Made by a program: the position numbers and the translations under genes. Shown piece by piece: positions 37,621 to 46,413 of a stretch of 64,000 bases of DNA. The notes beneath the pieces were generated by a model. That model saw only the letters and a program-made list of their open reading frames with translations. It had not been told where the DNA came from and made no database searches. The DNA is from Anabaena sphaerica FACHB-251. GTDB lineage: Bacteria > Cyanobacteriota > Cyanobacteriia > Cyanobacteriales > Nostocaceae. Location of the stretch: positions 124,001 through 188,000 of the forward strand of contig NZ_JACJQU010000002.1 of the NCBI RefSeq assembly GCF_014696825.1, in the 5' to 3' direction. Numbering within the stretch: the first letter of the stretch is position 1; each line of letters starts with the position of its first letter.

Positions 37621-39117
37621 ATGAGTCAGCAAAATCAGGGTAATTGCGAGGAGACATATTCCACATCTACACAGGAATATGCAAATGCACACTCAAGCGA
37701 CTGGTTTGCAGATATGTTTGCAGATTTTGAGCCGCAGAACACCACAGATGGCAGCTATAGGGGAACAATGGCGAAAATAAAAGCAACAGAATTACAGTAT
37801 CAAGCAGTTTTTGAACAGAAGTTAGTAGAAGCTAATAATAATTTAAAAAGGGAGAGAATAAGAGTTAGTATTAAACAAACTGGAAATTCTCTTCAATTAC
37901 GAGCTACTCTACCGTTAAAACCAGGGGATAGTAGTGTAGGTAAACAAAAAAAACAGTATGATTTATCTCTAGGAATACCCGCAAATTTAGAGGGTTTAAA
38001 AACTGCCATTGAGGAAAGTTACGAATTAGGTAAATTAATTGCTCGTCATACTTTCCAATGGAATGAGAAGTATTTAGGAATTAAATCGAGAGAGAAACAA
38101 GAAATTAAAACCATTGGGGAATTATTAGATACATTTGACGAAAAATATTATCAAACCCGTCAGAAAACTATCACCAGTGAAAATACTTTTGCTAATTATA
38201 TATCTGTAATTAAAAGAAATTTTACTCTCACCCATTTAGCTACAAAAGAAAATTTTGAGGAAGTTATTAATTCAGTTCAGGGTAATAAAAAAAATGAATT
38301 AATAGCAGTAACTTCTGTTTTGATTAAAACCTTTAATTTAGGATTTCAACTCGATGTTAAACGAGATCATGTCACTCCTGCTTATCGAGAAATACCTGAA
38401 GATGAAAAAATCATATCTGCTTTTTACCTGTTTGAAAAATTCGCCCTCAACCGCAAAAATACAAACATTAGTGATGAAATAGATACTTGGGAAATGTGGC
38501 GTTGGGTATATGGAATGTTGGCGACTTATGGATTAAGACCAAGGGAATTATTTGTACAACCGGATATTAATTGGTGGATGTCTGCCCAAAATATAGATCG
38601 TACTTGGAAAGTGAATAAAAATACCAAAACTGGATATCGAGAAGTTATTCCTTTTGTTCCTGAATGGGTAAAATTATTTGATTTAAAAAATCCCAAACCA
38701 TTAAATATTTTAGAAAGAAAGGTTGACAAAATTGCCTCTGTACAAAATATTAATTGGATGCGAAGAGATATATCGAGATGGTTTAGAAAGGTGGGAATTG
38801 AGTTTCAACCCTATGATTTACGCCATGCTTGTGCAATTCGAGCGCATCTTCAGGGAATACCGATAAAAGCAGCAGCAGACAATTTAGGTCATACTGTTGA
38901 TGAACATACAAAAACCTATCAAAGATGGTTTGGGATTGAAAATAGGAAAAAAGCCTTTGGTGAGGTAATTAGTCAAAGGTCGTTAATTGAGTTGCAGAAG
39001 AATGAAATTTTGGCGTTGAGGATGGAGAATGAAAGGTTAAAGTTGGAGGTAGAAAAGTTGAAATTGTTGGAAACTAAAAATTCAGAGGAGTGGGAACAGA
39101 TTTATCACTACGGTTAA
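37621..39117 (+). CDS. xisC: XisC-type tyrosine site-specific recombinase
   Basis: A 498-aa tyrosine recombinase of the XisA/XisC group, which excises the nifD and hupL elements. Catalytic residues are visible: Arg306 (YGLRPRELF), the second Arg in PYDLRHACAIR (Arg401), His424 (DNLGHTVDEH) and the nucleophile Tyr433 (TKTYQRWFG). The HxxR position holds Tyr398, a known peculiarity of this group. A C-terminal coiled coil lies at about 460-486. The gene begins 118 bp inside the left core and reads away from hupL, the arrangement known from other strains. The start ATG follows GGGA. Confidence 0.95.
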   Translation: MSQQNQGNCEETYSTSTQEYANAHSSDWFADMFADFEPQNTTDGSYRGTMAKIKATELQYQAVFEQKLVEANNNLKRERIRVSIKQTGNSLQLRATLPLKPGDSSVGKQKKQYDLSLGIPANLEGLKTAIEESYELGKLIARHTFQWNEKYLGIKSREKQEIKTIGELLDTFDEKYYQTRQKTITSENTFANYISVIKRNFTLTHLATKENFEEVINSVQGNKKNELIAVTSVLIKTFNLGFQLDVKRDHVTPAYREIPEDEKIISAFYLFEKFALNRKNTNISDEIDTWEMWRWVYGMLATYGLRPRELFVQPDINWWMSAQNIDRTWKVNKNTKTGYREVIPFVPEWVKLFDLKNPKPLNILERKVDKIASVQNINWMRRDISRWFRKVGIEFQPYDLRHACAIRAHLQGIPIKAAADNLGHTVDEHTKTYQRWFGIENRKKAFGEVISQRSLIELQKNEILALRMENERLKLEVEKLKLLETKNSEEWEQIYHYG

Positions 39118-39396
39118 GAGTGTGGATATAGATTATGGTGGTTTTCACGTCTTTGTGTACGAGTAATTCCTTAACAGTAATAATGTCCTATTTATAGGAG
39201 TTACGCATTGACAGAAGACACCAAATATTGGGTGAGTATGACATTCAGGTATTTAAACCTTATTTTTCGTTAATTTTTGGCGATTTACTACCAATGCCAA
39301 TGGGGAATTTAACATTTACTTAAAGATTAATTGTAAAACTGGTAGCTATACTTGCTATGGTTTTAATAGCATCAAGTGTATGTGGGGTAAATCACC

Positions 39397-40194
39397 GTGA
39401 ATAAAATATTGAGTTCATCTTTATTTATCAGCATCAGTTCTCTTTTTTTGATGATTTCTTCAGTAAAAGCATCAACGATTGTCTTATATGATCAAGACTT
39501 TGAGAATCCAAATGGTTTTGTCGACACTAGTGGAGGCGACGTGTCTCAACAATCTGTCAATAGCCTTTATGGTAACCAACCAGTCGGATTTTCCTTCTCA
39601 CAGCGTTTCACTGTCGAAACACTCTTGATTACAGGAAACAATGCGTTTGGAACTGGTTATTCTGATCCAACTGGAGTAGGGGGAAACTACGCATTGGGTA
39701 TGCTTGCAGGTTCATCAATATCTGGAGGTCAAGATGACTTGTTGGGACTGGCCTTTAACGTTGGAGATAATGACTTTCTCAACGTAAGATTAGATATATC
39801 TAGCATTGATCTAGATAGGCTACGTGGACCTTTCTTACCAACTGCTGGAGCGTTACCAGTCTTTGAATTCACCCTGTTTGATAATCCGAGTGGGGCTTTA
39901 GGTACTGGCAGTGGCTTGATTCTCTCATCTCAGCAAGTTTCTGGTAGCATTTCGGATCGCAGTGTTTTTGATTGGACAGAGGTTTTACTTGCACTTGACG
40001 CTTCTGCATCTACAAATGGTAATGTAATTTTGCGTATCGATCTTTTAAGTGGCAACTACGCTGCATTTGATAATCTACGCATCGTTGCATCTAATACCCC
40101 AGGTGATGTTGGTAAGGCAATTCCTGAGCCAGCATCAGCATTAGCTTGTTGTGTTTTTGGTATGGGTTTGTTAGTTTCACGCATCAAAGCATAA
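39397..40194 (+). CDS. PEP-CTERM sorting domain protein
   Basis: A 265-aa secreted protein starting at GTG. It has a signal peptide (SSLFISISSLFLMISSVKAS), a beta-rich middle and a C-terminal PEP-CTERM tag: IPEPASAL, a short helix and a basic end (VSRIKA). Such tags direct exosortase processing at the cell surface in cyanobacteria. No catalytic domain is recognised. It is cargo of the hupL element, transcribed the same way as xisC after a 279-bp gap in which nothing else is seen. A role in element maintenance is not obvious. Confidence 0.82.
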   Translation: MNKILSSSLFISISSLFLMISSVKASTIVLYDQDFENPNGFVDTSGGDVSQQSVNSLYGNQPVGFSFSQRFTVETLLITGNNAFGTGYSDPTGVGGNYALGMLAGSSISGGQDDLLGLAFNVGDNDFLNVRLDISSIDLDRLRGPFLPTAGALPVFEFTLFDNPSGALGTGSGLILSSQQVSGSISDRSVFDWTEVLLALDASASTNGNVILRIDLLSGNYAAFDNLRIVASNTPGDVGKAIPEPASALACCVFGMGLLVSRIKA

Positions 40195-40251
40195 GGCGAG
40201 CATTGCTTTGATGTGGTTATGCACTCTCCAAAGTCACTGTACGCTCAGTGC

Positions 40252-40526
40252 GATCGCCGATTTTGTAGAGTGCGTTAATGGAATGTAAAGCATCTTATAA
40301 CTTCACTGTTAAACATTTTTAAGAAAAGCGATTTCTAGGTCGCGCTTTGCGATCGCTCAAAATCCATTGTCTTGTGCTTCTTTAACTGTGATTAACTGCG
40401 ATCTCATGGGTAAGTGCGATCGCTAAATTTCCATTTTATTATGCTTCCCTAACTACTATTAACTGCGATCGCTAATATTGAGTTAATGAGATCGCCGATC
40501 TTGTAGAGTGCGTTAATGGAATGTAA
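40252..40526. repeat. Direct and tandem repeats in the hupL element
   Basis: A 37-bp repeat starting GATCGCCGATTTTGTAGAGT occurs at 40252-40288 and 40490-40526 with one mismatch. Between them two imperfect units of about 67 bp (from 40349 and 40416) share GCGATCGCT...AACTGCGATC. This fills most of the 374-bp gap between the PEP-CTERM gene and the toxin. It holds several HIP1 octamers. Confidence 0.7.
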
Positions 40527-40568
40527 CGAACCTTATTACTTGAATGCAGTTCCAATTTTTCAGTGCGA

Positions 40569-40901
40569 TTATGAGAGAGCAAGTAAGGATGAATTTTCAT
40601 CTTCATAAAATAATTTGATTGTACTGAACTCCCGACGCAGTAAATTTTCAACTTGTAAGGTAGAACAGTTTCCAAGTCTAAGCCAGATGACTTTTGGAGG
40701 ATTCCCAAACACTAAACTTAGATCGTGCATATCAGCATCTTTCGAGACGATCATCAAATCATTATCTTTTGCATAATTCCAAACTATCGGGTCTATTGTT
40801 GCTTTCATACCTACATCCCGAACATGAAGCGAGCCTGGAAAAATATCGCTCAAACGGGTGGATAATTTAGGGGATAAGTTTTCATCAAACAGTAATTTCA
40901 T
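40569..40901 (-). CDS. DUF5615 PIN-like toxin
   Basis: A 110-aa PIN-like protein of the DUF5615 family (MKLLFDENLSPKLSTRLSDI, then NDLMIVSKDADMHDLS). The Asp residues of DEN and SKDAD would bind the metal used for RNA cleavage. Such genes form type II toxin-antitoxin pairs with DUF433 genes, and here the start overlaps the DUF433 stop by 4 bp. It lies within the hupL element. Excision in a growing lineage would remove the antitoxin, so the pair could guard the element against loss in vegetative cells. Confidence 0.82.
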   Translation of the reverse strand: MKLLFDENLSPKLSTRLSDIFPGSLHVRDVGMKATIDPIVWNYAKDNDLMIVSKDADMHDLSLVFGNPPKVIWLRLGNCSTLQVENLLRREFSTIKLFYEDENSSLLALS

Positions 40902-41128
40902 GCTGATAAAGTCGAAATCATCAGCCGACGTTCACGATCAGCAGCATAAGCAATACAAGCCTTTAAATCTTCTCGCGTTAAGTCGGGAAAATCATCAAGA
41001 ATTTCCGCTTCAGTCATCTCAGAAGCTAGGTATTCAAGCACCTCATAAACTGTAATTCGCAAGCCACGTACACAAGGCTTACCACCGCGTTTATTGGGTT
41101 CGATTGTGATATAGTCTCTGTAATTCAT
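40898..41128 (-). CDS. DUF433 antitoxin
   Basis: A 76-aa helix-turn-helix antitoxin of the DUF433 family: YITIEPNKRGGKPCVRGLRI, then VYEVLEYLASEMTEAEILDD and FPDLTREDLKACIAYAADRE, all standard family segments. It precedes and overlaps the DUF5615 toxin gene (ATGA), as usual for these pairs. It probably binds both the toxin and the operon promoter upstream of 41128. Intact. Confidence 0.87.
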   Translation of the reverse strand: MNYRDYITIEPNKRGGKPCVRGLRITVYEVLEYLASEMTEAEILDDFPDLTREDLKACIAYAADRERRLMISTLSA

Positions 41129-41298
41129 GATGTGGCGAGTGAATTTTTGCTAACTTATCTAATCTTACTATGTATTTCTGGTAAAAACTCAATAATTTCA
41201 CCGTTAAACATCTTTGAGAAATGCGATCTGCAAAATTCCTTCTTTGCGTTCTCCTCTCTGCGACTCTGCGCCTCTGCGCGAAACAAAAAATATAATAC

Positions 41299-42855
41299 TC
41301 ACGCCCGAATCACAGTAATCCTACGTTGATTTTCCGTCACCACCACCTCAGTTGATAAACGTTCTTCCATTGGTAAGGCATTTTTACGCCTATCAAACAC
41401 AAATAACCAACCAAAATCTAACCCCAAACGAGCTAAATAAGATTCTAATTGTTCAATACCATCAGCTTGCGGATCGCGCTTTTTATCCCGCCATACCTTT
41501 AACTCAATACCCAAAGTTACATCTTTATAACGCAGACATAAATCCATTCTATCACTACCAATTGCATATTCCCTTTCTAAAACTCCCCCACCATTAATAA
41601 CACGATGTAAAAAAGCCATTAATACAATATGCGGTGCAATTTCATGATAGCTAGTGCTACCTAATAACGGTTCTCCATGTTGTCGCCAAAACTTGAGAAA
41701 TGCTGCAAGTAACGCATCTATATTTAATTCACCTTCTGGGGTTAACCAAGTTGGTGCAATCATTGGTAAAGATGCCATTGGTGTTACTGTTAAAACCCTG
41801 GGTAACACTTCCCGATAAATGGGATTAGCAATAGTTAAACCTCCGTAGGGGTGCATTTTACATAATCCCAAATCAATCACAAATTGAATATCATCATTAG
41901 GTATATCTCCCAATTCTAAACCTGCTAACATCGGTTCAATAATTGCTTTGATTCTTGGTTCTCGTAAGCGTTCAGCTAAACTATCTAAATGAGTATCTTG
42001 ACGAGCAATTAATATTTCTTTTGCTTTTAAAATATGTTCTTTTGTAATAGCAATACTTCTATCTTTAACCATTTTTTCTACAACTTCTTTAGCTAAAGCA
42101 TTCACTAACCAAGGTTGTCCTTGGGTTAAATCAAAAGCTGTTGCAGCTGCTTCTGATGTGAAAATTTGTCCTGTTGCTTCTGTATGTTGTTGATATAATT
42201 CTCCTACTTCTTCAATATTAAAATTTCGCATAGTTATAGAAGCAACTTTAATATTAAAAGGACTGGATGTATTTAATCTGTCACTACCACCGGATGCTAC
42301 TTTATAATCTCGCACATCTCGTAAACCAATTAATCCCACCGATGAGGGAAAATTTTCGGGACGATTGGGAAAACCATCTCTTAATTGACGTAAAATTGAA
42401 ATTAATGTTTGATCTTGCAAAGAATCAATTTCATCTATAAATAATACTAAATGGCGGGGTAAAGATTTTGCCCAACCTGATAAAAAAGTTTTAATTCTGC
42501 TTCCTGGTTCTTCCTGTTGCCATTGTTTAACAGGGGGTTGAAATTCTTTGGGTAAACGTATGGAAATAGTATCATACCAAGTTCCCAAAATTGCTAATTC
42601 TGCGGCACCGGGATCATGATTAAATGCACTTCCTACCTCTACTGATACCATGACTGCTGCATAATTTCCTGTATCAGTAAGTTGCTGTGCTAGGGCTAAC
42701 ATTGCTGTTGTTTTCCCCGTTTGTCGCGGTGCATGAAGGACAAAATAACTACGCTGTTGAATTAGCTCCTCCAAATCTGGTAATCGTATTATTGGAGATA
42801 GCATATAGTGGATATCGTCTTCACAAGGACCTGCAATATTAAACCAGCGAGTCAT
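41299..42855 (-). CDS. AAA-like ATPase with C-terminal nuclease-like domain
   Basis: A 518-aa protein common in cyanobacterial accessory DNA. Walker A is HAPRQTGKTTAML at about 40-53 and Walker B VLFIDEIDSLQDQ near residue 140. A winged-helix-like section follows (VVEKMVKDRSIAITKEHILK). The C-terminal region near 430-500 has SDRMDLCLRYKDVTLGIELK, whose D...ELK pattern fits a PD-(D/E)XK nuclease fold. The molecular role is unknown. It is the largest cargo gene of the hupL element and points toward xisC from the right side. The start MTRWFNIAGPCE is typical for the family. Confidence 0.78.
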   Translation of the reverse strand: MTRWFNIAGPCEDDIHYMLSPIIRLPDLEELIQQRSYFVLHAPRQTGKTTAMLALAQQLTDTGNYAAVMVSVEVGSAFNHDPGAAELAILGTWYDTISIRLPKEFQPPVKQWQQEEPGSRIKTFLSGWAKSLPRHLVLFIDEIDSLQDQTLISILRQLRDGFPNRPENFPSSVGLIGLRDVRDYKVASGGSDRLNTSSPFNIKVASITMRNFNIEEVGELYQQHTEATGQIFTSEAAATAFDLTQGQPWLVNALAKEVVEKMVKDRSIAITKEHILKAKEILIARQDTHLDSLAERLREPRIKAIIEPMLAGLELGDIPNDDIQFVIDLGLCKMHPYGGLTIANPIYREVLPRVLTVTPMASLPMIAPTWLTPEGELNIDALLAAFLKFWRQHGEPLLGSTSYHEIAPHIVLMAFLHRVINGGGVLEREYAIGSDRMDLCLRYKDVTLGIELKVWRDKKRDPQADGIEQLESYLARLGLDFGWLFVFDRRKNALPMEERLSTEVVVTENQRRITVIRA

Positions 42856-43016
42856 AGGATTTTGGCAGTTAGAGAACTTTTTAATTTTACAAGGTTTTGA
42901 GGTTGATGTGAGGCCATGTAGGGAAGAATTAGGTAACGTCTGAAAACACCAAATAGCTGTTAGTAGATAAAAATAAATGGACTTATGATATGGCTGGGGT
43001 GGGTTTATCGTCTAAT

Positions 43017-43601
43017 TTAAGGAAAAGCCAGGGAATAATCACACCTATCCTGAGAAATCCTTGCTATATAAGCAATTTCCCAATTTATTTCCATATAACT
43101 GCTGTGCGGCCATTGTCCACCTAATAAAGCATAGATTTCTACAGGTTTGGCAGAAATTGTCACACCAATTTCATAAGATGTCCCAGTGAAAGCAGCAAAA
43201 CGCCGACAAGCTTCATCATAGAAATGACTACGGCGATAATTTTTATTAGTTAAATCAATGGCAAACAATCCATAAAAATAGCGGGGAATACTTTGGATTG
43301 TTTCGACAATTTGACCTAAATTTCTCGCTAAAATTGCATTACGAGGAACTTCTGTTCCCCAAGCCGTATCTAATGCCCAAGATGCAGAACTTAAATGCGA
43401 ACCACCACAAATCCCACAAATTCTAGGGGTAACAATTAAACCAGCTTGGGGGTCTTTTCCGCGCAAAATAATTTCAAACCCGCGAAAAAGTTCAGCATGA
43501 GTCCAGGCGTTTGTCACATATCCATTGTCAATTTCGACACGGACATCTAAATCACCCTCGACTCTACCAACGGGTGAAATATCTAATGTTTGAATTGGCA
43601 T
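43017..43601 (-). CDS. hupL: HupL1, 5' part of the interrupted large subunit
   Basis: The first 169-170 codons of hupL1 followed by 24 codons of element sequence and a stop at 43017. The start MPIQTLDISPVGRVEGDLDV and the N-terminal nickel ligands RICGICGGSH (60-69, Cys62 and Cys65) are intact. The true hupL sequence ends at GGQWPHSSYM, where the right 16-bp core lies. Without excision only a 194-aa truncated protein without the C-terminal Ni ligands can be made. It follows hupS1 with an 81-bp spacer. Its partner half is at 36403-37491. Confidence 0.93.
   Translation of the reverse strand: MPIQTLDISPVGRVEGDLDVRVEIDNGYVTNAWTHAELFRGFEIILRGKDPQAGLIVTPRICGICGGSHLSSASWALDTAWGTEVPRNAILARNLGQIVETIQSIPRYFYGLFAIDLTNKNYRRSHFYDEACRRFAAFTGTSYEIGVTISAKPVEIYALLGGQWPHSSYMEINWEIAYIARISQDRCDYSLAFP
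43091..43106. other. hupL element right core recombination site
   Basis: CCATATAACTGCTGTG on the plus strand, the reverse complement of CACAGCAGTTATATGG. The equivalent site in the intact hupL2 (49646-49661) reads CCATGTAACTAGAATG, five mismatches. Confidence 0.92.
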
Positions 43602-43610
43602 AATAATAGG

Positions 43611-43652
43611 AAATAGGAAATAGGGAACAGGGAACAGGGAACAGGGAACAGG
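43611..43652. repeat. Heptamer tandem repeat (STRR) in the hupS1-hupL1 spacer
   Basis: Six 7-bp units: two AAATAGG followed by four GAACAGG. It sits wholly in the 81-bp gap between hupS1 and hupL1. Short tandem heptamers of this kind have been reported in hupS-hupL spacers of other Nostoc strains. Confidence 0.85.
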
Positions 43653-43682
43653 TAAAGAAATTTCTCACCCAATCCCCAATTT

Positions 43683-44645
43683 CTAAACCAAGAAAAAGTC
43701 TTCATCTGCCCATTTTGGTGCTGCATCTTTAGCAACAACGGTGAGGACTGCGTAATCTTTTTGCTTGACTCCGGGAGGCAGTTCTTTAGGTGCGCCCATG
43801 ACGGTTTGGGTTTTAAATACCGTTCCCGGTTTGAGGTCATGGAAGGGGAATTCTGGTTCTGTGCAACCGATACAGGGCATTCCGGCGCGGGTTTTCGATG
43901 AGACGCGGTTCCAGAGGATGCGGTTACAGGAAGAATGGGTCATGGGTCCCCGACAACCCAAGTCGTAAAATAGACAGCCTTTGCGTTGACCAAATTCGGC
44001 GGTTGTGGCTTTGTATGCAAAGTGAATGTTGCGGGTACAACCTGTTTGGGTGAAGGTGTTAAAGAAGGTTTGGGGACGGTGCAGGTCGTCTAGGGCAATA
44101 TCGCCAATACGTCCGGTAGCAATAGCGACTAATATCTGCGTTATCCAGTCGGGATGGGCGGGACATCCGGGAATATTGATTACAGGTAAGCCGGCTTTAC
44201 TGACGAAATCTGCACCTAAAAAACCACCTTTGTCGCGTTTGAGAAATTGTAACCCATTAGATTCGCTGGGGTTGGGTGACATTGCGGGAATACCTCCCCA
44301 GGTAGCGCAGTCACCGATAGCGACGACAAAGTTAGCGGCTTTGGCTAGGTCATTTAACCATTCTTTCATGGGGCGGTCAGCGAAGCGGTTCCATTCTCCT
44401 GTACCGTTGGGGGCGTTAACCACGCTACCTTCAAATACCAAAATATCCAGAGGAGTTTTACCTAAGACACATTCCCAAAGCAGGGTTTGTAAGTTTGCAC
44501 CTAGTTCGACACCAAGGGAAGGATGCCAAAGAATTTTAATACCGAAGTCAGCAATTAAATCACAAGCTGTAGGTTCTTCGGCGTTAAGGAAGGACATGGT
44601 GTTGCCTGAACAAGCACCACCTTGCAGCCAGAGTACATTAGTCAT
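43683..44645 (-). CDS. hupS: Uptake [NiFe]-hydrogenase small subunit HupS1
   Basis: A 320-aa small subunit that carries the iron-sulfur clusters and passes electrons from H2 oxidation at HupL to the photosynthetic or respiratory chain. Cys ligands are seen in GGACSGNTMSF, GDCATWGG, IPGCPAHPDW and in the C-terminal HSSCNRILWN and MPCIGCTEPEFP. There is no twin-arginine signal peptide, as usual for cyanobacterial HupS, so it stays on the cytoplasmic side. It precedes hupL1 in the operon. It is closely similar to HupS2 (50297-51259) over the full length, with differences scattered. Confidence 0.97.
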   Translation of the reverse strand: MTNVLWLQGGACSGNTMSFLNAEEPTACDLIADFGIKILWHPSLGVELGANLQTLLWECVLGKTPLDILVFEGSVVNAPNGTGEWNRFADRPMKEWLNDLAKAANFVVAIGDCATWGGIPAMSPNPSESNGLQFLKRDKGGFLGADFVSKAGLPVINIPGCPAHPDWITQILVAIATGRIGDIALDDLHRPQTFFNTFTQTGCTRNIHFAYKATTAEFGQRKGCLFYDLGCRGPMTHSSCNRILWNRVSSKTRAGMPCIGCTEPEFPFHDLKPGTVFKTQTVMGAPKELPPGVKQKDYAVLTVVAKDAAPKWADEDFFLV

Positions 44646-45411
44646 TGGCTATGATTTTTCTGTTGTTGATGTGGAGAGATAAACGGGATTATTGCACCCG
44701 TGTTGATGAGGAGATACGCAGGAAAATTAGCAACATTATCAATTTTTGAATTTCTACTGCTGAGGAATCTTGTAGAGTCTCACCGGTTGATCAATTAATG
44801 ATCTTTTATATTAAATTATTTTTAAATATTATGAGATTATTTTCCACAAAAATTTACTTTTACTATTTTTACTGCGGTGTTTGATGAAAAATTACTCAGC
44901 TATTAAACTTTATCATCACGCTGTAAGTGAAAAGGCAAGAAAAAATGCAGTAAGTATGTAATACCAAGTCAAATTCACATATTTTACCTATGATATGAGT
45001 AACTTTTATATCTTGCTTTGTCATAAAGACAATTGGCTTATTATACTATAATGCCATATAATTTGTCAACTTCTTATACAAAAAACATCATTCAAGTTAT
45101 AAATTGGTTGACACTAAAATTAATATTAGTAAATTCACGCTAGATTTTTATAAATCGAGTGTTTTATAGTAGGAAATAGTAATGTTCTTACCTTTCCATT
45201 CAAGTCCATAAACATGGATTAGGTAAAAACGCTGTCTTCCGATTTGAACCAGGAAATAAATTTCTTGGGTTATTGATGAAGAAACTAGCGTAAAATTTGG
45301 CTGCTTTGGTTTTATCATCTGTGATAAAACCATGAGAAATTGGGGAATTTGTATAAACTTGAAAACTGCGTAAATCGGCTTAGTTGATGACTCAATTCCC
45401 ATGGCCAATTT
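44646..45411. promoter_or_regulatory. Divergent promoter region between hupS1 and TPR gene 1
   Basis: This 766-bp AT-rich gap must contain the hupSL1 promoter (minus strand) and that of the TPR gene (plus strand). Small inverted repeats include GATCA-ATTAA-TGATC at about 44789. A TTGACA box is at about 45107. No GTA-N8-TAC NtcA site is seen by eye. Confidence 0.5.
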
Positions 45412-46392
45412 ATGACTTCTAGTATTACAGATTCAGCCGTGAAAGCGGCTATTGCAGCCATATCTTCCGAGTCAGCAACAGCAGAAGAAAAAATTCAAAT
45501 GCTGATAGAAATGGCGCAAGGTTTTCTAAAACAGCCAAAAACTTCCCAAGACTTGCGAAATGGGTTAGGATTGTTTTATCGTGCTTATGAAATGTGTGGT
45601 GAAGATTATCCTTTACTGAAAGCACGGTCAAAAGTGGGAATGGCGGGTACTTTACAAATAATCCCCGATTCTAACCCTCAATTATTAGTACAAGCTAAGG
45701 AAAGTTATGAGGAAGCTTTAGAAATTTTACAGCAATTTGCTACACTTGAAGAAGTAGCAGAAACCCAGATGAATTTGGGGTTAGTTTTACAGTCTTTAGT
45801 TCCCTATAATTTAGCGCGGATAACTGATAGTATCCAAGCATATCATGAGGCTTTGCGGGTGTTTACTTGGCAAGAATACCCCCAGGAATATGCGATTTTA
45901 TATAATAATATAGCGATCGCATACCTTTCGATGCCAATGCCATCAGAACGGGAATATTTGCGTCAAGGGTTAGCATTACAGTCTTTTGAAGTAGCACTCA
46001 AGCATATTAACTTAATTGAACATCCCAGGGAATATGCAATGTTGCAAAACAATTTAGGTAATGCTTTGCAATATTTAATTAGTTCTCATCCAATTGATAA
46101 TAACTTGCGGGCTGTTGCTGCTTACGACGAAGCTTTAAAAGTGCGTAATCCTCAAGATACACCTTGGGAATATGCCAACACAATTTCTAACAAAGCCAAC
46201 GCACTTTTTAACTTACCTGACAACCCTGACAAACCAGAATTAGGCAATCCGCAAAATCGGCTTAAAGCCAAATCCTACTATCAAGAAGCTTGGCAAATTT
46301 TTACAGAACATGAACAAATTGAACAAGCAGAAATAGTAGCCAAAGCACTACAAGATTTGGCAGCAGAAATACAAGCATTTGCCTTAAATTAA
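45412..46392 (+). CDS. TPR-like protein 1 of the extended hyp cluster
   Basis: A 326-aa all-helical protein with tetratricopeptide-like repeats. Repeated forms are AKESYEEALEILQQF, ARITDSIQAYHEALRVF, NLRAVAAYDEALKVRNP and YYQEAWQIFTEHEQ. It is of the type found between hupSL and the hyp genes in Anabaena strains (the extended hyp operon), where roles in small-subunit maturation have been proposed. A diverged paralogue lies at 51751-52740. Two small membrane genes follow after 6-21 bp. TPR scaffolding for Hup assembly is inferred from conserved position. Confidence 0.82.
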   Translation: MTSSITDSAVKAAIAAISSESATAEEKIQMLIEMAQGFLKQPKTSQDLRNGLGLFYRAYEMCGEDYPLLKARSKVGMAGTLQIIPDSNPQLLVQAKESYEEALEILQQFATLEEVAETQMNLGLVLQSLVPYNLARITDSIQAYHEALRVFTWQEYPQEYAILYNNIAIAYLSMPMPSEREYLRQGLALQSFEVALKHINLIEHPREYAMLQNNLGNALQYLISSHPIDNNLRAVAAYDEALKVRNPQDTPWEYANTISNKANALFNLPDNPDKPELGNPQNRLKAKSYYQEAWQIFTEHEQIEQAEIVAKALQDLAAEIQAFALN

Positions 46393-46413
46393 AACTGTAT
46401 GAGGAGAATGATC

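Larger units (their letters stand above)
37488..43106. mobile_element. hupL element: developmentally excised DNA element (5,603 bp)
   Basis: Bounded by 16-bp cores CCATATAACTGCTATG (37488-37503) and CCATATAACTGCTGTG (43091-43106), which differ at one base. They match the core known from hupL elements of other Anabaena/Nostoc strains (CACAGCAGTTATATGG). Recombination between them removes 5,603 bp as a circle and restores hupL1. It carries xisC beside the left core, a PEP-CTERM protein, a DUF433/DUF5615 toxin-antitoxin pair and an AAA ATPase with nuclease-like tail. It is shorter than the 9-10 kb hupL elements described for other strains. Confidence 0.93.

Noticed and set aside
39195-39215. GGAGTTACGCATTGACAGAAG, resembling a MITE end
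   Set aside because: No matching inverted partner was found nearby.
41132-41298. Frame on the plus strand after the DUF433 gene
   Set aside because: Consists of the CTCTGCGCCTCTGCGCG repeat; no protein family.
43583-43840. 85-codon minus-strand frame in the hupS1-hupL1 junction
   Set aside because: Out of frame with hupS1 and hupL1 and built on the heptamer tract.
45148-45408. 86-codon minus-strand frame in the hupS1 upstream region
   Set aside because: No family, no ribosome site and low-complexity AT-rich composition; it overlaps the TPR1 promoter.
44646-45411. NtcA sites (GTA-N8-TAC) expected before hupS1, and likewise at 51260-51750 before hupS2
   Set aside because: By eye no exact match in either region; the nearest (GTAATGTTCTTAC near 45180) has a spacing of 7.
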